From Olivibacter sp. XZL3 (lineage in GTDB: Bacteria; Bacteroidota; Bacteroidia; Sphingobacteriales; Sphingobacteriaceae): DNA of 64,000 nt. Below, one piece after another: positions 33,875 through 43,854 of this stretch (positions are counted from its first letter, which is position 1; each line of letters starts with the position of its first letter). The notes beneath the pieces are model-generated. The model was not told where the DNA came from. It searched no databases and saw nothing but the letters and a program-made list of their open reading frames with translations. Location of the stretch: contig NZ_SBJH01000072.1 of NCBI RefSeq assembly GCF_004368405.1, forward strand, positions 1 through 64,000, given 5' to 3'. The position numbers were made by a program, and so were the translations under genes.

Positions 33875-36595
33875 ATGAATAAAACGATTGCTTGTGCTTT
33901 GCTGTGTTTTGGGGTGGCGCTATGGCCACTAATGGCTCGTACACAATCTGTGTCCGTAAAGTTTTATAGTATGGAGCAGGTGCTGGTGAATAAAAAGCAG
34001 GTAAAGGTAGTTTCAGTAAACACGCGGTCTTTGAAAGAGCAGTGGGCACTTTCCAAAAGTGACGGTGGCCTAAGGTCTAAAATGGGGAAGCCTGACCTTG
34101 AGATTCCTGTGACAGTGCCTAAAGAGGGTTTGTATATTATCCGTACGAAGGCCATGCTGCCGGAGGGAAATCAAAAGGGCGAAACGGGAACTGCTTATTT
34201 GACTATGAAGTTAGCAGGTCAACGGCCTACCAAACGGATTCTTTTTGATAACTATAATGGTGGTGATCAGCGAGCGGGAATATTTGAATTGGAAGCAGGA
34301 CGGCAGGTGCTAGAGCTTTGGTTGCCGCCAAAGGTACTCTTTGGTGGGATCAGTGTGGCACCTTATCAAGCGCCTGAAGTACCCGAGCCGGCACGTAGCT
34401 ACGTGCCGAAGATACTACCTGGGGGTGGGCACCCGCGGCTCTGGTTTACAAAAGAATGCCTGCCTTTAATCCAGTCGCGGTTGAGCTTAGGAGAGAACCG
34501 GGCACGTTGGGAACAGGTGCAAGCACAGGCGAAAGAGCCGTTTCATTTTGCGATGGATCCGAAACAGGAGCAGTTTTACAATGAGGCTCTGGAAAAAGCA
34601 GCGGAGGCGAAAGCTTTTTATTATGCCATGACGGGAGATACAATCATTGGCCGAGAGGCGGTGCAATTAATGGCGGATTATTATACGGTATTGGAGTTTG
34701 GTAATGTGACCTACGGCGATATTAGCAGAGAAATTGGACGGGCGATTTATACGGGTGCTCTGGTATACGATTGGTGTTACCCTTTGCTGGAGCAGGGCGA
34801 AAAAGAGCTCCTACGTAAACATATGATGCGCCTGGCCCGGGATATGGAGATCGGTTGGCCACCCTTTTACGGAGTTGAAAGCATTGTAAATGGACATGGT
34901 AACGAAGCACAAATTTGTCGTGATTTATTAGCAATGAGTATTGCTATCTACGATGAAGACCCGCTTCCTTACCGATACACTTCCTATACCGTGCTGGAGC
35001 AATTGGTGCCCATGCGCGCTTTCGAATACCAATCGCCCCGACATAATCAAGGGGTAGATTACGGGGCCTATCGCTTTGGTTGGGAGATGCATGCGGTTTG
35101 GTTGCTATATCGAATGAGTGGACGACGGGTATTCGATGAGAATATTAAAAACCTGGCCTATTACTGGCTTTACATGCGTCTTCCAAATGGCGAAATGTTG
35201 CGGGATGGTGATATGTTCAGCCTTGTTAACAACAAAGGCCGCTTTTATTGGAAGCAGCCGCAGACAATGCTACTGGCTTATGCTTATGGCGATGACCCCT
35301 ATATTAAGGGTGAATTTGAACGACAGGGAGGCCTGCCGGATAATCCCATACTTTTCCTATTGGTAAATGACCCAAACTTAAAGGCCGAGCACAATCTGCA
35401 AGCGCTGCCTTTAACGAAGACATCGGGCACGATCCTGGGCTCGATGGTGGTACGTACGGGCTGGGATAACCGGCCACAGAGCGGGGATGTCATCGCTGAA
35501 ATCAAAGGAGGCGGCTATATTTTCGGTAATCATCAACATCCGGATGCAGGTGCCATCCAGCTATATCACCATGGTTTTTTGGTGGGCGATATAGGGTTGT
35601 ATCTTTCCTATGGCCCGCCTTACGATTTTAATTTCAACAAGCGCTCCATCTCACATAGCATGCTTTTAGTACGGGATCCTAAAGAACCCTTGCTTTTCCG
35701 AACCGAGGCAAATGACGGTGGTGCACGTTTTAATCAGCGTTTTCCACGAACCCCCGAAGAAGTGACCTCAGATGCTTGGTTTGATAACGGTGTAGTATGT
35801 TCAAGCAGTTTCGGACCTTCCAGGATAAGTCCTCGTTTCAATTACTTTAAAGCTGATTTAACGGGGGCTTACACGAGTAAAGTTAGTTCTTATGTGCGAG
35901 GTTTTTGTTTCCTGAAATTGAACCGAAAGGACATCCCTGCCATTATAATCTTAACAGATGATATAACAAGTGCTGATTCAAGCTTTGCTAAGTACTGGCA
36001 GATCAATACATTGAACAGTCCGGATACGCTTGGCGATGGTTGGGTCTTACATAGCGAAGCGTCCGGTTTTCGAGGGAAAGCTTTTGTATCCATGCTCTTG
36101 CCAAAAACATCGGATCGGGAAGTTGATATTTTATCGGGTAAACGTGCCAACAGCACCTTTGAATTTCAATACGAGCCGAAATCGAGCAGACCCGAAGCCA
36201 ATGCACACCGCATTATGGTTTCTCCCAAGAAAAAAGAAAAACACCATCGATTCATCGCCTTATTTCAGGTTGGCGGTGAGGAAACTGGAAAATTGCCCCT
36301 TCAATTTCAAGAGGAACAAGGACGTTATTCGCTCGTTATCGAAGATCAAGTGGTAAATCTAGGCGGTGGTTCTCACCTACAACAAGACCGGCTCGTGCTT
36401 ACCGTTCCTTCGAAAAAATCACATTATCAGGTGTTGATTACGGATTTACAGGCAGGTTATTGGCATATAAAGACTGGAGCAGGTGATTTCTTTCGTAATG
36501 TGAAGGTGATGCCGGGAGAAAATACACTTCATTTTGAGGCGGACCCTGGTGTTTATCAGGTGATGCCCGGTAGATTATACCAAGAGGAGAAGTGA
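33875..36595 (+). CDS. Heparinase II/III-like polysaccharide lyase-type protein
   Basis: The 906-residue protein has a signal peptide (MARTQ end), an N-terminal beta domain (about 25-170), an alpha/alpha toroid (about 185-480, with NGHGNEAQICRDLLAMS and NQGVDYGAYRFGWEM) and a C-terminal heparinase II/III beta-sandwich with GNHQHPDAGAIQLYHHG (His553, His555). Members cleave uronate-containing polysaccharides by beta-elimination, and this His-rich motif carries catalytic or metal-binding residues in the family. It is the last gene of the operon and the best clue that a uronic-acid-type glycan is degraded outside the cytoplasm. The exact substrate is not predictable. Confidence 0.8.
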   Translation: MNKTIACALLCFGVALWPLMARTQSVSVKFYSMEQVLVNKKQVKVVSVNTRSLKEQWALSKSDGGLRSKMGKPDLEIPVTVPKEGLYIIRTKAMLPEGNQKGETGTAYLTMKLAGQRPTKRILFDNYNGGDQRAGIFELEAGRQVLELWLPPKVLFGGISVAPYQAPEVPEPARSYVPKILPGGGHPRLWFTKECLPLIQSRLSLGENRARWEQVQAQAKEPFHFAMDPKQEQFYNEALEKAAEAKAFYYAMTGDTIIGREAVQLMADYYTVLEFGNVTYGDISREIGRAIYTGALVYDWCYPLLEQGEKELLRKHMMRLARDMEIGWPPFYGVESIVNGHGNEAQICRDLLAMSIAIYDEDPLPYRYTSYTVLEQLVPMRAFEYQSPRHNQGVDYGAYRFGWEMHAVWLLYRMSGRRVFDENIKNLAYYWLYMRLPNGEMLRDGDMFSLVNNKGRFYWKQPQTMLLAYAYGDDPYIKGEFERQGGLPDNPILFLLVNDPNLKAEHNLQALPLTKTSGTILGSMVVRTGWDNRPQSGDVIAEIKGGGYIFGNHQHPDAGAIQLYHHGFLVGDIGLYLSYGPPYDFNFNKRSISHSMLLVRDPKEPLLFRTEANDGGARFNQRFPRTPEEVTSDAWFDNGVVCSSSFGPSRISPRFNYFKADLTGAYTSKVSSYVRGFCFLKLNRKDIPAIIILTDDITSADSSFAKYWQINTLNSPDTLGDGWVLHSEASGFRGKAFVSMLLPKTSDREVDILSGKRANSTFEFQYEPKSSRPEANAHRIMVSPKKKEKHHRFIALFQVGGEETGKLPLQFQEEQGRYSLVIEDQVVNLGGGSHLQQDRLVLTVPSKKSHYQVLITDLQAGYWHIKTGAGDFFRNVKVMPGENTLHFEADPGVYQVMPGRLYQEEK

Positions 36596-36612
36596 TTCTC
36601 CTCTGTACTATA

Positions 36613-37458
36613 TTAGGTTCTTTGAGCTATAATAGGGTATCGTATGGCCCCTTTCGCGCGACGATTTAGTTGCAACAACTGCCCTTTTTCCGCTTCGGTA
36701 ACAATCAGGCCTAATTTACCTGATGGATCAAATGCGCAATTGGTTGGGTTGTTGCCGGGTAAAGGGATTCTTTCGATCGTGCTCCCTGTTGGGTCGAAAA
36801 CGCGTATAGATCCGCTACCGTAAACCGCCACGTATAGATTGCCTTCATCGTCAAAGGCGATCCCATCGGGGCCAATAGGCCCGCCTGTGTTGGCAAATAT
36901 CCGTGGGTTTTGCCAGCTGGCCGTTTCGCTGTGCCAGGTTCCTATCCAAAGGCGGTGCTTGGCAGTCTCGGCAATTACAAGTTGATTGCCATCAGGTGTG
37001 AAAGCCAAACCGTTTGGATATCGCAAGCTTTTTGCAACTATAAGGAGTTGCCCGTCTTGTTTGTAGCAACAGACGTAGGTATCGGCAGCATCAAGGCTTG
37101 ATCCTGGGCAGGTAAATACCAAATTACCCAGATCATCAAAGGCGAGATCATTCGGCATGTTCAACGGTATGCCTTTAATGCTGCTGAGAACAGTTTCTAA
37201 CTGCGTTGAAACAGGATCGTAAACCCGGATGGCGTTAAAACCCGCATCGCAGAACCATAAACGTCCCTGGGCATCGAAAGTTAAACCATTGGGCCGACCA
37301 CCGGTATGCACGGTTATCAAGCCCTCGTTTGTATAGGCAAGTAATGATTCGCCCTGCTGTTCAACACACCAGAGGGTACCATCCGGCGCGAAAGCGGGGC
37401 CTTCCGGAAAACGGATGCCTTGTGCAAGTATATGTATTGAAAGCGGTGGATGTGCCAT
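36613..37458 (-). CDS. SMP-30/gluconolactonase-like protein
   Basis: The 281-residue cytoplasmic-type protein has the six-bladed propeller pattern of the SMP-30/gluconolaconase/LRE-like family: LAQGIRFPEGPAFAPDG with the metal-binding Glu, RPNGLTFDAQG, NMPNDLAFDDLG with the catalytic-type Asn/Asp, and GPDGIAFDDEGNLYVAVYG. It would open a sugar lactone, a fitting step after a sugar dehydrogenase. It is transcribed divergently from the aminotransferase operon and shares with it the intergenic region holding the paired GntR operators. Confidence 0.85.
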   Translation of the reverse strand: MAHPPLSIHILAQGIRFPEGPAFAPDGTLWCVEQQGESLLAYTNEGLITVHTGGRPNGLTFDAQGRLWFCDAGFNAIRVYDPVSTQLETVLSSIKGIPLNMPNDLAFDDLGNLVFTCPGSSLDAADTYVCCYKQDGQLLIVAKSLRYPNGLAFTPDGNQLVIAETAKHRLWIGTWHSETASWQNPRIFANTGGPIGPDGIAFDDEGNLYVAVYGSGSIRVFDPTGSTIERIPLPGNNPTNCAFDPSGKLGLIVTEAEKGQLLQLNRRAKGAIRYPIIAQRT

Positions 37459-37513
37459 TTTTCTATCGATCGATTAAGATATTATAATGCTACAAAGAAA
37501 ATAAAAATACAAT

Positions 37514-37552
37514 TTTTTGTATACAAAAAAATAATATATTTGTATACAAAAT
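37514..37552 (+). promoter_or_regulatory. Paired GntR operators between divergent transcripts
   Basis: TTTTGTATACAAAA at 37515-37528 and TTTGTATACAAA at 37539-37550 have TGTATACA cores 23 bp apart, exactly as at 23073/23096. A TATATTTG -7 box for the plus-strand operon lies at 37535-37542 inside the second site. Repression would cover both the lactonase gene and the aminotransferase operon. Confidence 0.8.
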
Positions 37553-37602
37553 TATTTTATCCCAATTGAAATATTAAAATCAATCATAAAAATAAAAAGA
37601 TC

Positions 37603-38931
37603 ATGGTAAATAAGAGGCAACGGTCTGCCGAGATACTGGAGACCAACGCGCAATGGATTCCCGGAGGAGTCGTGTCCCTTAATAGAAAATCAGAACCAAA
37701 TATCTGTTTCGAAAAGGGAGTAGGTAGTAAAGTTTACGACGTTGATGGCAATGCCTATATTGATTACCAAGCAGGTTTTGCGGCTTCCTTTTTAGGCCAT
37801 AATGACCAAGATATAAATGCGGCGGTAGCAGCTACCTTATCAAATGAGAGCCTGTTGATGGGTGCTGGGCCTACCGTACTTGAAGGCGAGTTTGCCAAAC
37901 TTTTTTGTGAGGCAGTGCCAACGGTAGACAGCATTCAGATTACCACTACGGGTTCCGAAGCCACGTATCATGCTATACGCATTGCGCGGGCAGTTACCAA
38001 GCGAGACCATGTTATTGTGATGCAGGGAGGTTATAATGGTTGGCATAACGATGTTGCCTGTAATGTGATCAGCGCTAAACAGGATGTGGGGGTACGCGTG
38101 AGCCCGGGTGAGTATCCTTTTGATGCGGGCTCTGCAGGTATACCAAATGCGCATAAAAATTTAGTGCATATCGTTAATTACAACGACCTGGATTCAGTGC
38201 GTTACGTATTGAAACGTTATCCAATAGCTTGCATCATTCTGGAACCTATCTTACAGAACGTGGGAATAGTGAAGCCGCAGGCGGGTTATTTGCAGGGACT
38301 GCGTGCTTTGGCAGATGAAGAAGGTTTTCTGTTGATTTTTGATGAAGTAAAAACAGGTTTTCGACATGCTTTAGGAGGATATCAGTCTATCTGCGGCATT
38401 CAACCTGACTTGTCAACCTTTGGAAAAGCTGTAGCGAATGGTTACCCCATGGGAGTCATTGCCGGGAAAAAGAAATATATGGATTATTTTGTGCATCCAG
38501 AGAGAGCGGAGCGTGTATTGATAGCAGGTACGTATAATGCGTTTCCTTCTACCACCGCCGCAGGTATTGCTACGTTAAAAAAACTTGCATCACCCGAATT
38601 TGATGTTTATGGACATGTTAATGCTTTAGGGGATCTAATGGAAAACGGATTGAATGATATTTTGAGTAAATTAGGTCGACCTTTTTATGTGGCACGTCAA
38701 GGATCGGCTTTTTGTACCTATTTTATGGATCATCAACCGGTAGATTTTCATGATATTTTGGACCATCATGATTTTGACTTAGATAAACGCTATCGCCTTC
38801 AATTAATTGACAGAGGAGTTTACCATTTTCCGCTTCCAATTAAACAGGGTAGTATATCTTATGCGCATAGCCTGGCAGATATTGAACAGACATTAGAGGT
38901 TACAAAGCAAGTTATTGAAGCATTATATTAA
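37603..38931 (+). CDS. Class III aminotransferase, glutamate-1-semialdehyde-aminomutase-like
   Basis: The 442-residue PLP enzyme shows the class III features [44 protein letters not shown] and the PLP lysine in [14 protein letters not shown] (Lys275). It resembles glutamate-1-semialdehyde 2,1-aminomutase and related catabolic transaminases. In this operon it is unlikely to serve haem synthesis; it more likely moves the amino group of an amino-sugar- or amino-acid-derived intermediate. It is first in a packed operon of about ten genes behind the paired GntR operators. Confidence 0.85.
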   Translation: MVNKRQRSAEILETNAQWIPGGVVSLNRKSEPNICFEKGVGSKVYDVDGNAYIDYQAGFAASFLGHNDQDINAAVAATLSNESLLMGAGPTVLEGEFAKLFCEAVPTVDSIQITTTGSEATYHAIRIARAVTKRDHVIVMQGGYNGWHNDVACNVISAKQDVGVRVSPGEYPFDAGSAGIPNAHKNLVHIVNYNDLDSVRYVLKRYPIACIILEPILQNVGIVKPQAGYLQGLRALADEEGFLLIFDEVKTGFRHALGGYQSICGIQPDLSTFGKAVANGYPMGVIAGKKKYMDYFVHPERAERVLIAGTYNAFPSTTAAGIATLKKLASPEFDVYGHVNALGDLMENGLNDILSKLGRPFYVARQGSAFCTYFMDHQPVDFHDILDHHDFDLDKRYRLQLIDRGVYHFPLPIKQGSISYAHSLADIEQTLEVTKQVIEALY

Positions 38932-38932
38932 A

Positions 38933-40111
38933 ATGAAAATTACAAGAATTGAGACCTATGTTTGCCATGCGCGTATGCGTAATTGGATCTTTGTAAAGGT
39001 CTTAACCGACCAACCCGGTTTGTGGGGATGGGGCGAGGCTACACTTGAATGGCATACAAAAGCTGTTGTGGGGGCCATCGAGGATTTATCGCAATTACTT
39101 ATCGGCGAAGATCCCCGGCGGATCGAACACCTTTGGCAGATGATGTACCGCCAGCATTTTTGGCATGGCAATGGCATCGTACGCGGTACCGCAATCAGCG
39201 GCATCGATATTGCGCTATGGGATATTGCCGGTAAAATACATGGTGTTCCCTGCCATGAGCTATGGGGTGGTCGCGTACGCGACTATGTACGTCTTTATTG
39301 TCATTTAGGTGGGGGACGCATGGAGGACTTTTATGAAACGAGCCCCGCTGATGCCAATCGTTTCGCAGCGCTTGCCGTTCAGGCTGTAGAACAAGGTTTT
39401 ACGGCCTTCAAGTCAATGGCGGTTCCGGAAACCATGTCGTTGGAAGGTCTACAGCCGGTTAAGTATGCGGAAGCCTGTGTCCGCGCTATGCGTGACGCGG
39501 TGGGAGATCAGATTGATATTATGGTGGATTGTCACGCGCGTCCCAGCCCGCGTATGGGGTTGCTCTTTGCCAAAGCCTTAGAACCTTATAACCTTTATTT
39601 CTTCGAAGAGCCCTGTTGGCCGGAAACGATGGATGATATTGCGATGATTCAACGAGCGGTTAAGACACCAATTGCATCAGGCGAACGGTTGGTGGGCGTG
39701 TATGCTTTTCGCGAGATGCTCGAAAAACGCGCGGTTAGTGTTATTCAGCCCGACATTACCCATTGCGGTGGATTAACGGAGGCGCGTCGCATCACTGCAT
39801 TGGCTGAAGCCTATCGTGTATCGGTAGCTCCCCACAATCCACAAGGACCTATCAGTACAGCGGCGTCACTTGAGCTGGGTTTTGCTACCTCATCTTATAT
39901 CATTTGCGAGAGCGTTCATCAAGATGTTCCTTGGCGGAATGAAGTTGTAAATGAGGGGTTCTCCTTACAGGAAGATGGGCGATTGATCTTCCCTAACAAG
40001 CGACCTGGATTAGGCATCGAGATTAATGAAGAAGAGGTTAAAAAACATCCTTTCCAAACGGAAATTTTACAAAGAACTTTTTATAAGGATGGAAGTGTAG
40101 GCGATTGGTAA
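38933..40111 (+). CDS. Mandelate racemase/enolase-superfamily dehydratase, DgoD-like
   Basis: From the ATG at 38933 (1 bp after the previous stop) the enzyme has 392 residues. An N-terminal capping domain (about 1-115) is followed by the barrel with metal ligands in [20 protein letters not shown] and IASGERLVG, then PDITHCGG and [11 protein letters not shown] (His). This set matches galactonate-type acid sugar dehydratases. It would remove water from a sugar acid to give a 2-keto-3-deoxy acid, which suits the DapA-like aldolase gene in the same operon. The exact sugar acid is unknown. Confidence 0.85.
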   Translation: MKITRIETYVCHARMRNWIFVKVLTDQPGLWGWGEATLEWHTKAVVGAIEDLSQLLIGEDPRRIEHLWQMMYRQHFWHGNGIVRGTAISGIDIALWDIAGKIHGVPCHELWGGRVRDYVRLYCHLGGGRMEDFYETSPADANRFAALAVQAVEQGFTAFKSMAVPETMSLEGLQPVKYAEACVRAMRDAVGDQIDIMVDCHARPSPRMGLLFAKALEPYNLYFFEEPCWPETMDDIAMIQRAVKTPIASGERLVGVYAFREMLEKRAVSVIQPDITHCGGLTEARRITALAEAYRVSVAPHNPQGPISTAASLELGFATSSYIICESVHQDVPWRNEVVNEGFSLQEDGRLIFPNKRPGLGIEINEEEVKKHPFQTEILQRTFYKDGSVGDW

Positions 40112-40120
40112 AATTGTTTC

Positions 40121-40906
40121 ATGGAAAAAACAAAAGCATTTAAAGAACAGGTTGTCATGATTAGTGGCGGTCTTGGCGACATTGGACAGGCAATAGCAAA
40201 GGCTTTTGCCAGCGAGGGGGCCTACGTGGCTATAGGTGATATCCTTCCCGTAAACGAGGCCAATAAAGTACGCATCAACCTGGGCATTGCGGAAGGGTAT
40301 TATCATTACCAACAAGTGGATGTGCGTGATGGGCAGGTGGTTGCAGATTGGGTAGAAGCGGTTACACAATATTGGAAATTGCCGAGTATCGCCATTGTCA
40401 ACGCGGCCACGGTGACACTGAAGAATTTTCAGCAGCTAACGGATGTGGAATGGAATAATGAATTACAGGTGAACCTTTCGGGCGCTTATTTTTTTGCCAA
40501 TGCACTTGCCAAGCGCCTGGAAGCTAAAGGGCAGCCCGGAAATATAGTGTTTTTGGGCAGCTGGGCAGCCCATGCGGTGCACAGCCATATTCCCGCTTAC
40601 AGCGTCTCTAAAGCAGGGATCCGGATGCTGTGCCGTTCTATGGCCTTAGCCTATGCCTCTGTTGGCATACGGGTTAATGAACTGGCTCCGGGCTATGTAA
40701 ATGCGGGCCTCAGCAAAGCTGTTTGGGAACGAGATCCTGATTTAGCAGCACAAGCGAAAACTAAAGTGCCTTTACACAGCTTGATCGAAACGGATGAGCT
40801 TGCATCGCAGGTATTATGGCTTTGTCATGCTCAAAATAAGCATATTACAGGAAGCACTTTTTTAATTGATGGCGGTCTTTCCTTGGTGAGCATAAGTGAA
40901 AAATGA
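40121..40906 (+). CDS. Short-chain dehydrogenase/reductase
   Basis: The 261-residue classical SDR has the cofactor motif ISGGLGDIGQAIA, the VNAATV segment and the catalytic YSVSKAG (Tyr-x3-Lys), then LAPGYVNAGLSK and the family-typical end GSTFLIDGGLSL. It would oxidise or reduce a hydroxyl group of a sugar acid intermediate with NAD(P). It lies 9 bp after the dehydratase gene and 12 bp before the ceramidase-like gene, so is co-transcribed. Confidence 0.9.
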   Translation: MEKTKAFKEQVVMISGGLGDIGQAIAKAFASEGAYVAIGDILPVNEANKVRINLGIAEGYYHYQQVDVRDGQVVADWVEAVTQYWKLPSIAIVNAATVTLKNFQQLTDVEWNNELQVNLSGAYFFANALAKRLEAKGQPGNIVFLGSWAAHAVHSHIPAYSVSKAGIRMLCRSMALAYASVGIRVNELAPGYVNAGLSKAVWERDPDLAAQAKTKVPLHSLIETDELASQVLWLCHAQNKHITGSTFLIDGGLSLVSISEK

Positions 40907-40918
40907 TGATCGAATAAG

Positions 40919-42292
40919 ATGAAGAAACAGGAATTGGTAGATGCATGCCCCGGCTTGCAGGGTTTTTTTGGGCTAGCGGAGGCTGATATTACGCCCACAC
41001 TAGATATCTATGCCCGTAATTGGGGTGCAGCAAAACAGGATCGATACCAAGAGATTCATCGGCCATTATGCATGCAATGCTTGGCCATTTCGACGACGAA
41101 AGATGCTAAAGCTCTTTTTTTGCTGACGGCTGATTTGGGCTGGTGGAAAAATGCAGCGGATGAACAGCGGATCAGGCAAGCAATTCTTTCAGCTTGTCAG
41201 CTCACTGAGGATCAGCTCTTGCTGTGTTTGTCGCATACGCATGCCGGACCTGTCATTTGCTCTACGGATTATGATAAACCAGGTGGCGAACACATTGTTC
41301 CCTACTTGCAATTATTAGTAGAAAAAGCCATTACCCTCATTAGACAATGCACTGAAAATAAGGTGTCGGCTAAACTGACATGGAAGTACGGAACCTGCGA
41401 TTTAGCAGCAAATCGCGACCTGGACCTGGAAGGAGAAATGCTAGTGGGCTTTAATCCAGCGGGTGCCGCAGATCAGACCTTATTGGTTGGGCTCCTTGAA
41501 AAAGATAATGGTGAAAAGCTCGCCGTTCTGGTAAATTATGCCTGCCATCCAACTACCTTGGCGCATGAAAATATTGCGCTTTCACCCGATTATATAGGCG
41601 CTATGCGCGAGCTGGTAAGGGCGCATACAGGTGCCGCCTGTCTTTTCTTGCAAGGCGCCTCGGGCGAATTGGCTCCCCGAGAGCAATATGTGGCAGACCC
41701 GGCAATAGCAGATGCGCATGGACGTAAATTGGCTTATGCAGTTTTATCGACTTTAACGGGAATGTTGCCCGCCGGGGAAGCATTGCTTTATACAGGGAAA
41801 ATACCATCCGGCGCTGACCTTGCTGTATGGACACGTGGTGAATACGAGATGCCGGATACGATAAAGGCTGTGCTGTTAACCGTTGATTTGCCACTAAAGC
41901 CTTTGGGTGCAGTGGAAGAAATAGAACAGGCCTGGACAAACTGTCAGGATCGGGTATTGAAGGACCGACTTTGGCGAAAATTGAACACGCTTCGTAGCCT
42001 AGGAAATGGAAATACAGCAAAAGCAAAGCTATGGATTTGGAAATTGGGAGCCGTGTTATTAGTTGCCCAACCCAATGAAACATATGCTTGCTATCAACAA
42101 CAGTTACGGGCTGCTTTTCCGGATACAATACTAGCCGTGGTTAATATAGCCAATGGTTATATAGGTTACTTACCGCCCGCTAGCCTATACGCAAAAACGA
42201 TGTATGCGGTGGAACAAACGCCTTATGCAAAGGGAGCACTTGAAATATTAATAAAATCGACCATTAGCGCCTTGCAAACCATTAAACCATGA
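40919..42292 (+). CDS. Neutral/alkaline ceramidase-like hydrolase
   Basis: The 457-residue protein has the layout of the N-terminal domain of neutral ceramidase-type enzymes: GLAEADITPTLD at the start, CLSHTHAGPVI, LVNYACHPTTLAHENIALSPDYIG and LFLQGASGELAPRE, with His residues of the zinc site. It has no signal peptide, unlike true secreted ceramidases, and lacks their C-terminal domain. Within a sugar-acid operon it probably hydrolyses an amide or another bond of a small molecule rather than ceramide. Its stop overlaps the symporter start by 4 bp (ATGA). Confidence 0.75.
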   Translation: MKKQELVDACPGLQGFFGLAEADITPTLDIYARNWGAAKQDRYQEIHRPLCMQCLAISTTKDAKALFLLTADLGWWKNAADEQRIRQAILSACQLTEDQLLLCLSHTHAGPVICSTDYDKPGGEHIVPYLQLLVEKAITLIRQCTENKVSAKLTWKYGTCDLAANRDLDLEGEMLVGFNPAGAADQTLLVGLLEKDNGEKLAVLVNYACHPTTLAHENIALSPDYIGAMRELVRAHTGAACLFLQGASGELAPREQYVADPAIADAHGRKLAYAVLSTLTGMLPAGEALLYTGKIPSGADLAVWTRGEYEMPDTIKAVLLTVDLPLKPLGAVEEIEQAWTNCQDRVLKDRLWRKLNTLRSLGNGNTAKAKLWIWKLGAVLLVAQPNETYACYQQQLRAAFPDTILAVVNIANGYIGYLPPASLYAKTMYAVEQTPYAKGALEILIKSTISALQTIKP

Positions 42293-43854
42293 ACTTAAGC
42301 ACACTGGATATAACCATCTTTTCTCTCTACATATTTTGTATTCTATTGCTCGGTTTGTATGCATCCAAGCAGAATAAACGAACAAAGCGGGATTACTTTT
42401 TAGCAGGGGATAAACTTCCGTGGTGGATGATTGGTGGTAGTATTATCGCGGCTAATATAAGCAGTCATCATCTGGTGGGTGCTATGGGTGCTGCCTATAG
42501 TCATGGTTTTGTGGCAGTTACCTTGGAGTGGGGGGCTATATTAATTGGTTTCAATGTGCTATTATGGGTCTTTTTACCCTTTTATATCCGTAACGGCTTT
42601 TATACGGTTCCCGAGTATTTGGAGAAACGATTTGGCCGATCTACCCGGGCTTTATACGGCATTCTTATTCTTTTCACGTATGTATTTGTTGAAATTGGCG
42701 CAGTACTCTATCTGGGCGCGCTCTCCTTATACGCTCTTTTTGATATTCCTATTTTATATAGTGTGCTCGCCTTAGCCATTTTTACAGGAATTTATACCAT
42801 CATTGGGGGCTTAAGAGCGGTTATCTGGACCGAGATGGTGCAACTTTTAGTGCTGCTGGGTGGTGGCTTGGTATTGACTTTTGCAACGGTAAAAGCGGCT
42901 GGCGGTATTCAAACCATTGCTGCATCTTCTCGCCATTGGAAAATGCTGTATCCTGCTGATCATCCGGATTTTCCATGGACTATGTACCTTGGAGGACTAT
43001 TGTGTATCAGTGTTTTTTATTGCGCAACCAACCAGTTTATTGTGCAACGTGTATTGGCTGCAAAAAATGAATGGCACGGGCGTATGGGTGTTGTTTTTGG
43101 CGATTACCTGAAATTTTTGGTACCGCTTATTATCACCGTACCTGCTTTGGTAGCACCGGCTTTTTTACCAACTTTAGAAAGGCCCGACTTACTTTTTGCG
43201 ACACTTGTAGAGACATTGTTGCCAAGCGGTTTAATTGGATTGGTGATGGCAGGCTTAATTTCTGCTATTATGTCACATATCTCGGGTGCTATCAATTCTT
43301 GCACAACAATTTTGACGGTTGATTTCTATTTACCTTATATCAATAAAGAAGCAAACGATCGTACGGCCGTGCGGTTTGGCCGATTGGCGGGTATCTTGAT
43401 TGTTTTAATCGGTATCGGTTGTGCGCTGCTGCTTATGCGGCATGCTGATAAGCCAGTTTTCCTTTACTTAATGAACTTATATGGACTGTTTACACCGGGT
43501 ATCGCGACCATGTTCCTATTAGGTATTTTTTGGAAAAGAACCACTTCGTCAGGCGCGATGTCAGCGGGTATTTTAACTATCCCCCTTTCTTTATTGTTGG
43601 AATCCACATTTCCCGATATGCCATTTTTCAATCGTACGGGTGTTGTTTTCTGGTCATGCATGCTGCTATGCGCGGTAGTAAGTTGCTTAACAAAAGCGAA
43701 GCCTGCCGAACAGCTGCAAGGCTTGCTTTGGAAAAAAGAGGTGCTAAAACTACCAGAGGTAGAAAGGAAAAATTATGGCGGATGGAAAAATCCCTTTTAT
43801 TGGTGGCTTTTAATTACACTCTTCGTATTATACTTCTATGTCCGATATGCATAA
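42289..43854 (+). CDS. SSS-family sodium/solute symporter
   Basis: The 521-residue membrane protein has about 13-14 hydrophobic segments and sodium:solute symporter signatures: RDYFLAGDKLPWWMIGGSI, AANISSHHLVGAMGAAY, FYTVPEYLEKRFG, IYTIIGGLRAVIWTEMVQ and MAGLISAIMSHISGAINS. It resembles SGLT-like sugar transporters of this group and should carry the products of the outer-membrane system across the inner membrane. It overlaps its upstream neighbour by 4 bp and its downstream neighbour by 17 bp. Confidence 0.9.
   Translation: MNLSTLDITIFSLYIFCILLLGLYASKQNKRTKRDYFLAGDKLPWWMIGGSIIAANISSHHLVGAMGAAYSHGFVAVTLEWGAILIGFNVLLWVFLPFYIRNGFYTVPEYLEKRFGRSTRALYGILILFTYVFVEIGAVLYLGALSLYALFDIPILYSVLALAIFTGIYTIIGGLRAVIWTEMVQLLVLLGGGLVLTFATVKAAGGIQTIAASSRHWKMLYPADHPDFPWTMYLGGLLCISVFYCATNQFIVQRVLAAKNEWHGRMGVVFGDYLKFLVPLIITVPALVAPAFLPTLERPDLLFATLVETLLPSGLIGLVMAGLISAIMSHISGAINSCTTILTVDFYLPYINKEANDRTAVRFGRLAGILIVLIGIGCALLLMRHADKPVFLYLMNLYGLFTPGIATMFLLGIFWKRTTSSGAMSAGILTIPLSLLLESTFPDMPFFNRTGVVFWSCMLLCAVVSCLTKAKPAEQLQGLLWKKEVLKLPEVERKNYGGWKNPFYWWLLITLFVLYFYVRYA

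Noticed and set aside
37603-38931. hemL gene for haem synthesis
   Set aside because: The enzyme is similar in motif, but it sits in a catabolic operon behind GntR operators, so the symbol was not used.
40919-42292. True neutral ceramidase
   Set aside because: No signal peptide, shorter than the family and sugar-acid gene neighbours.
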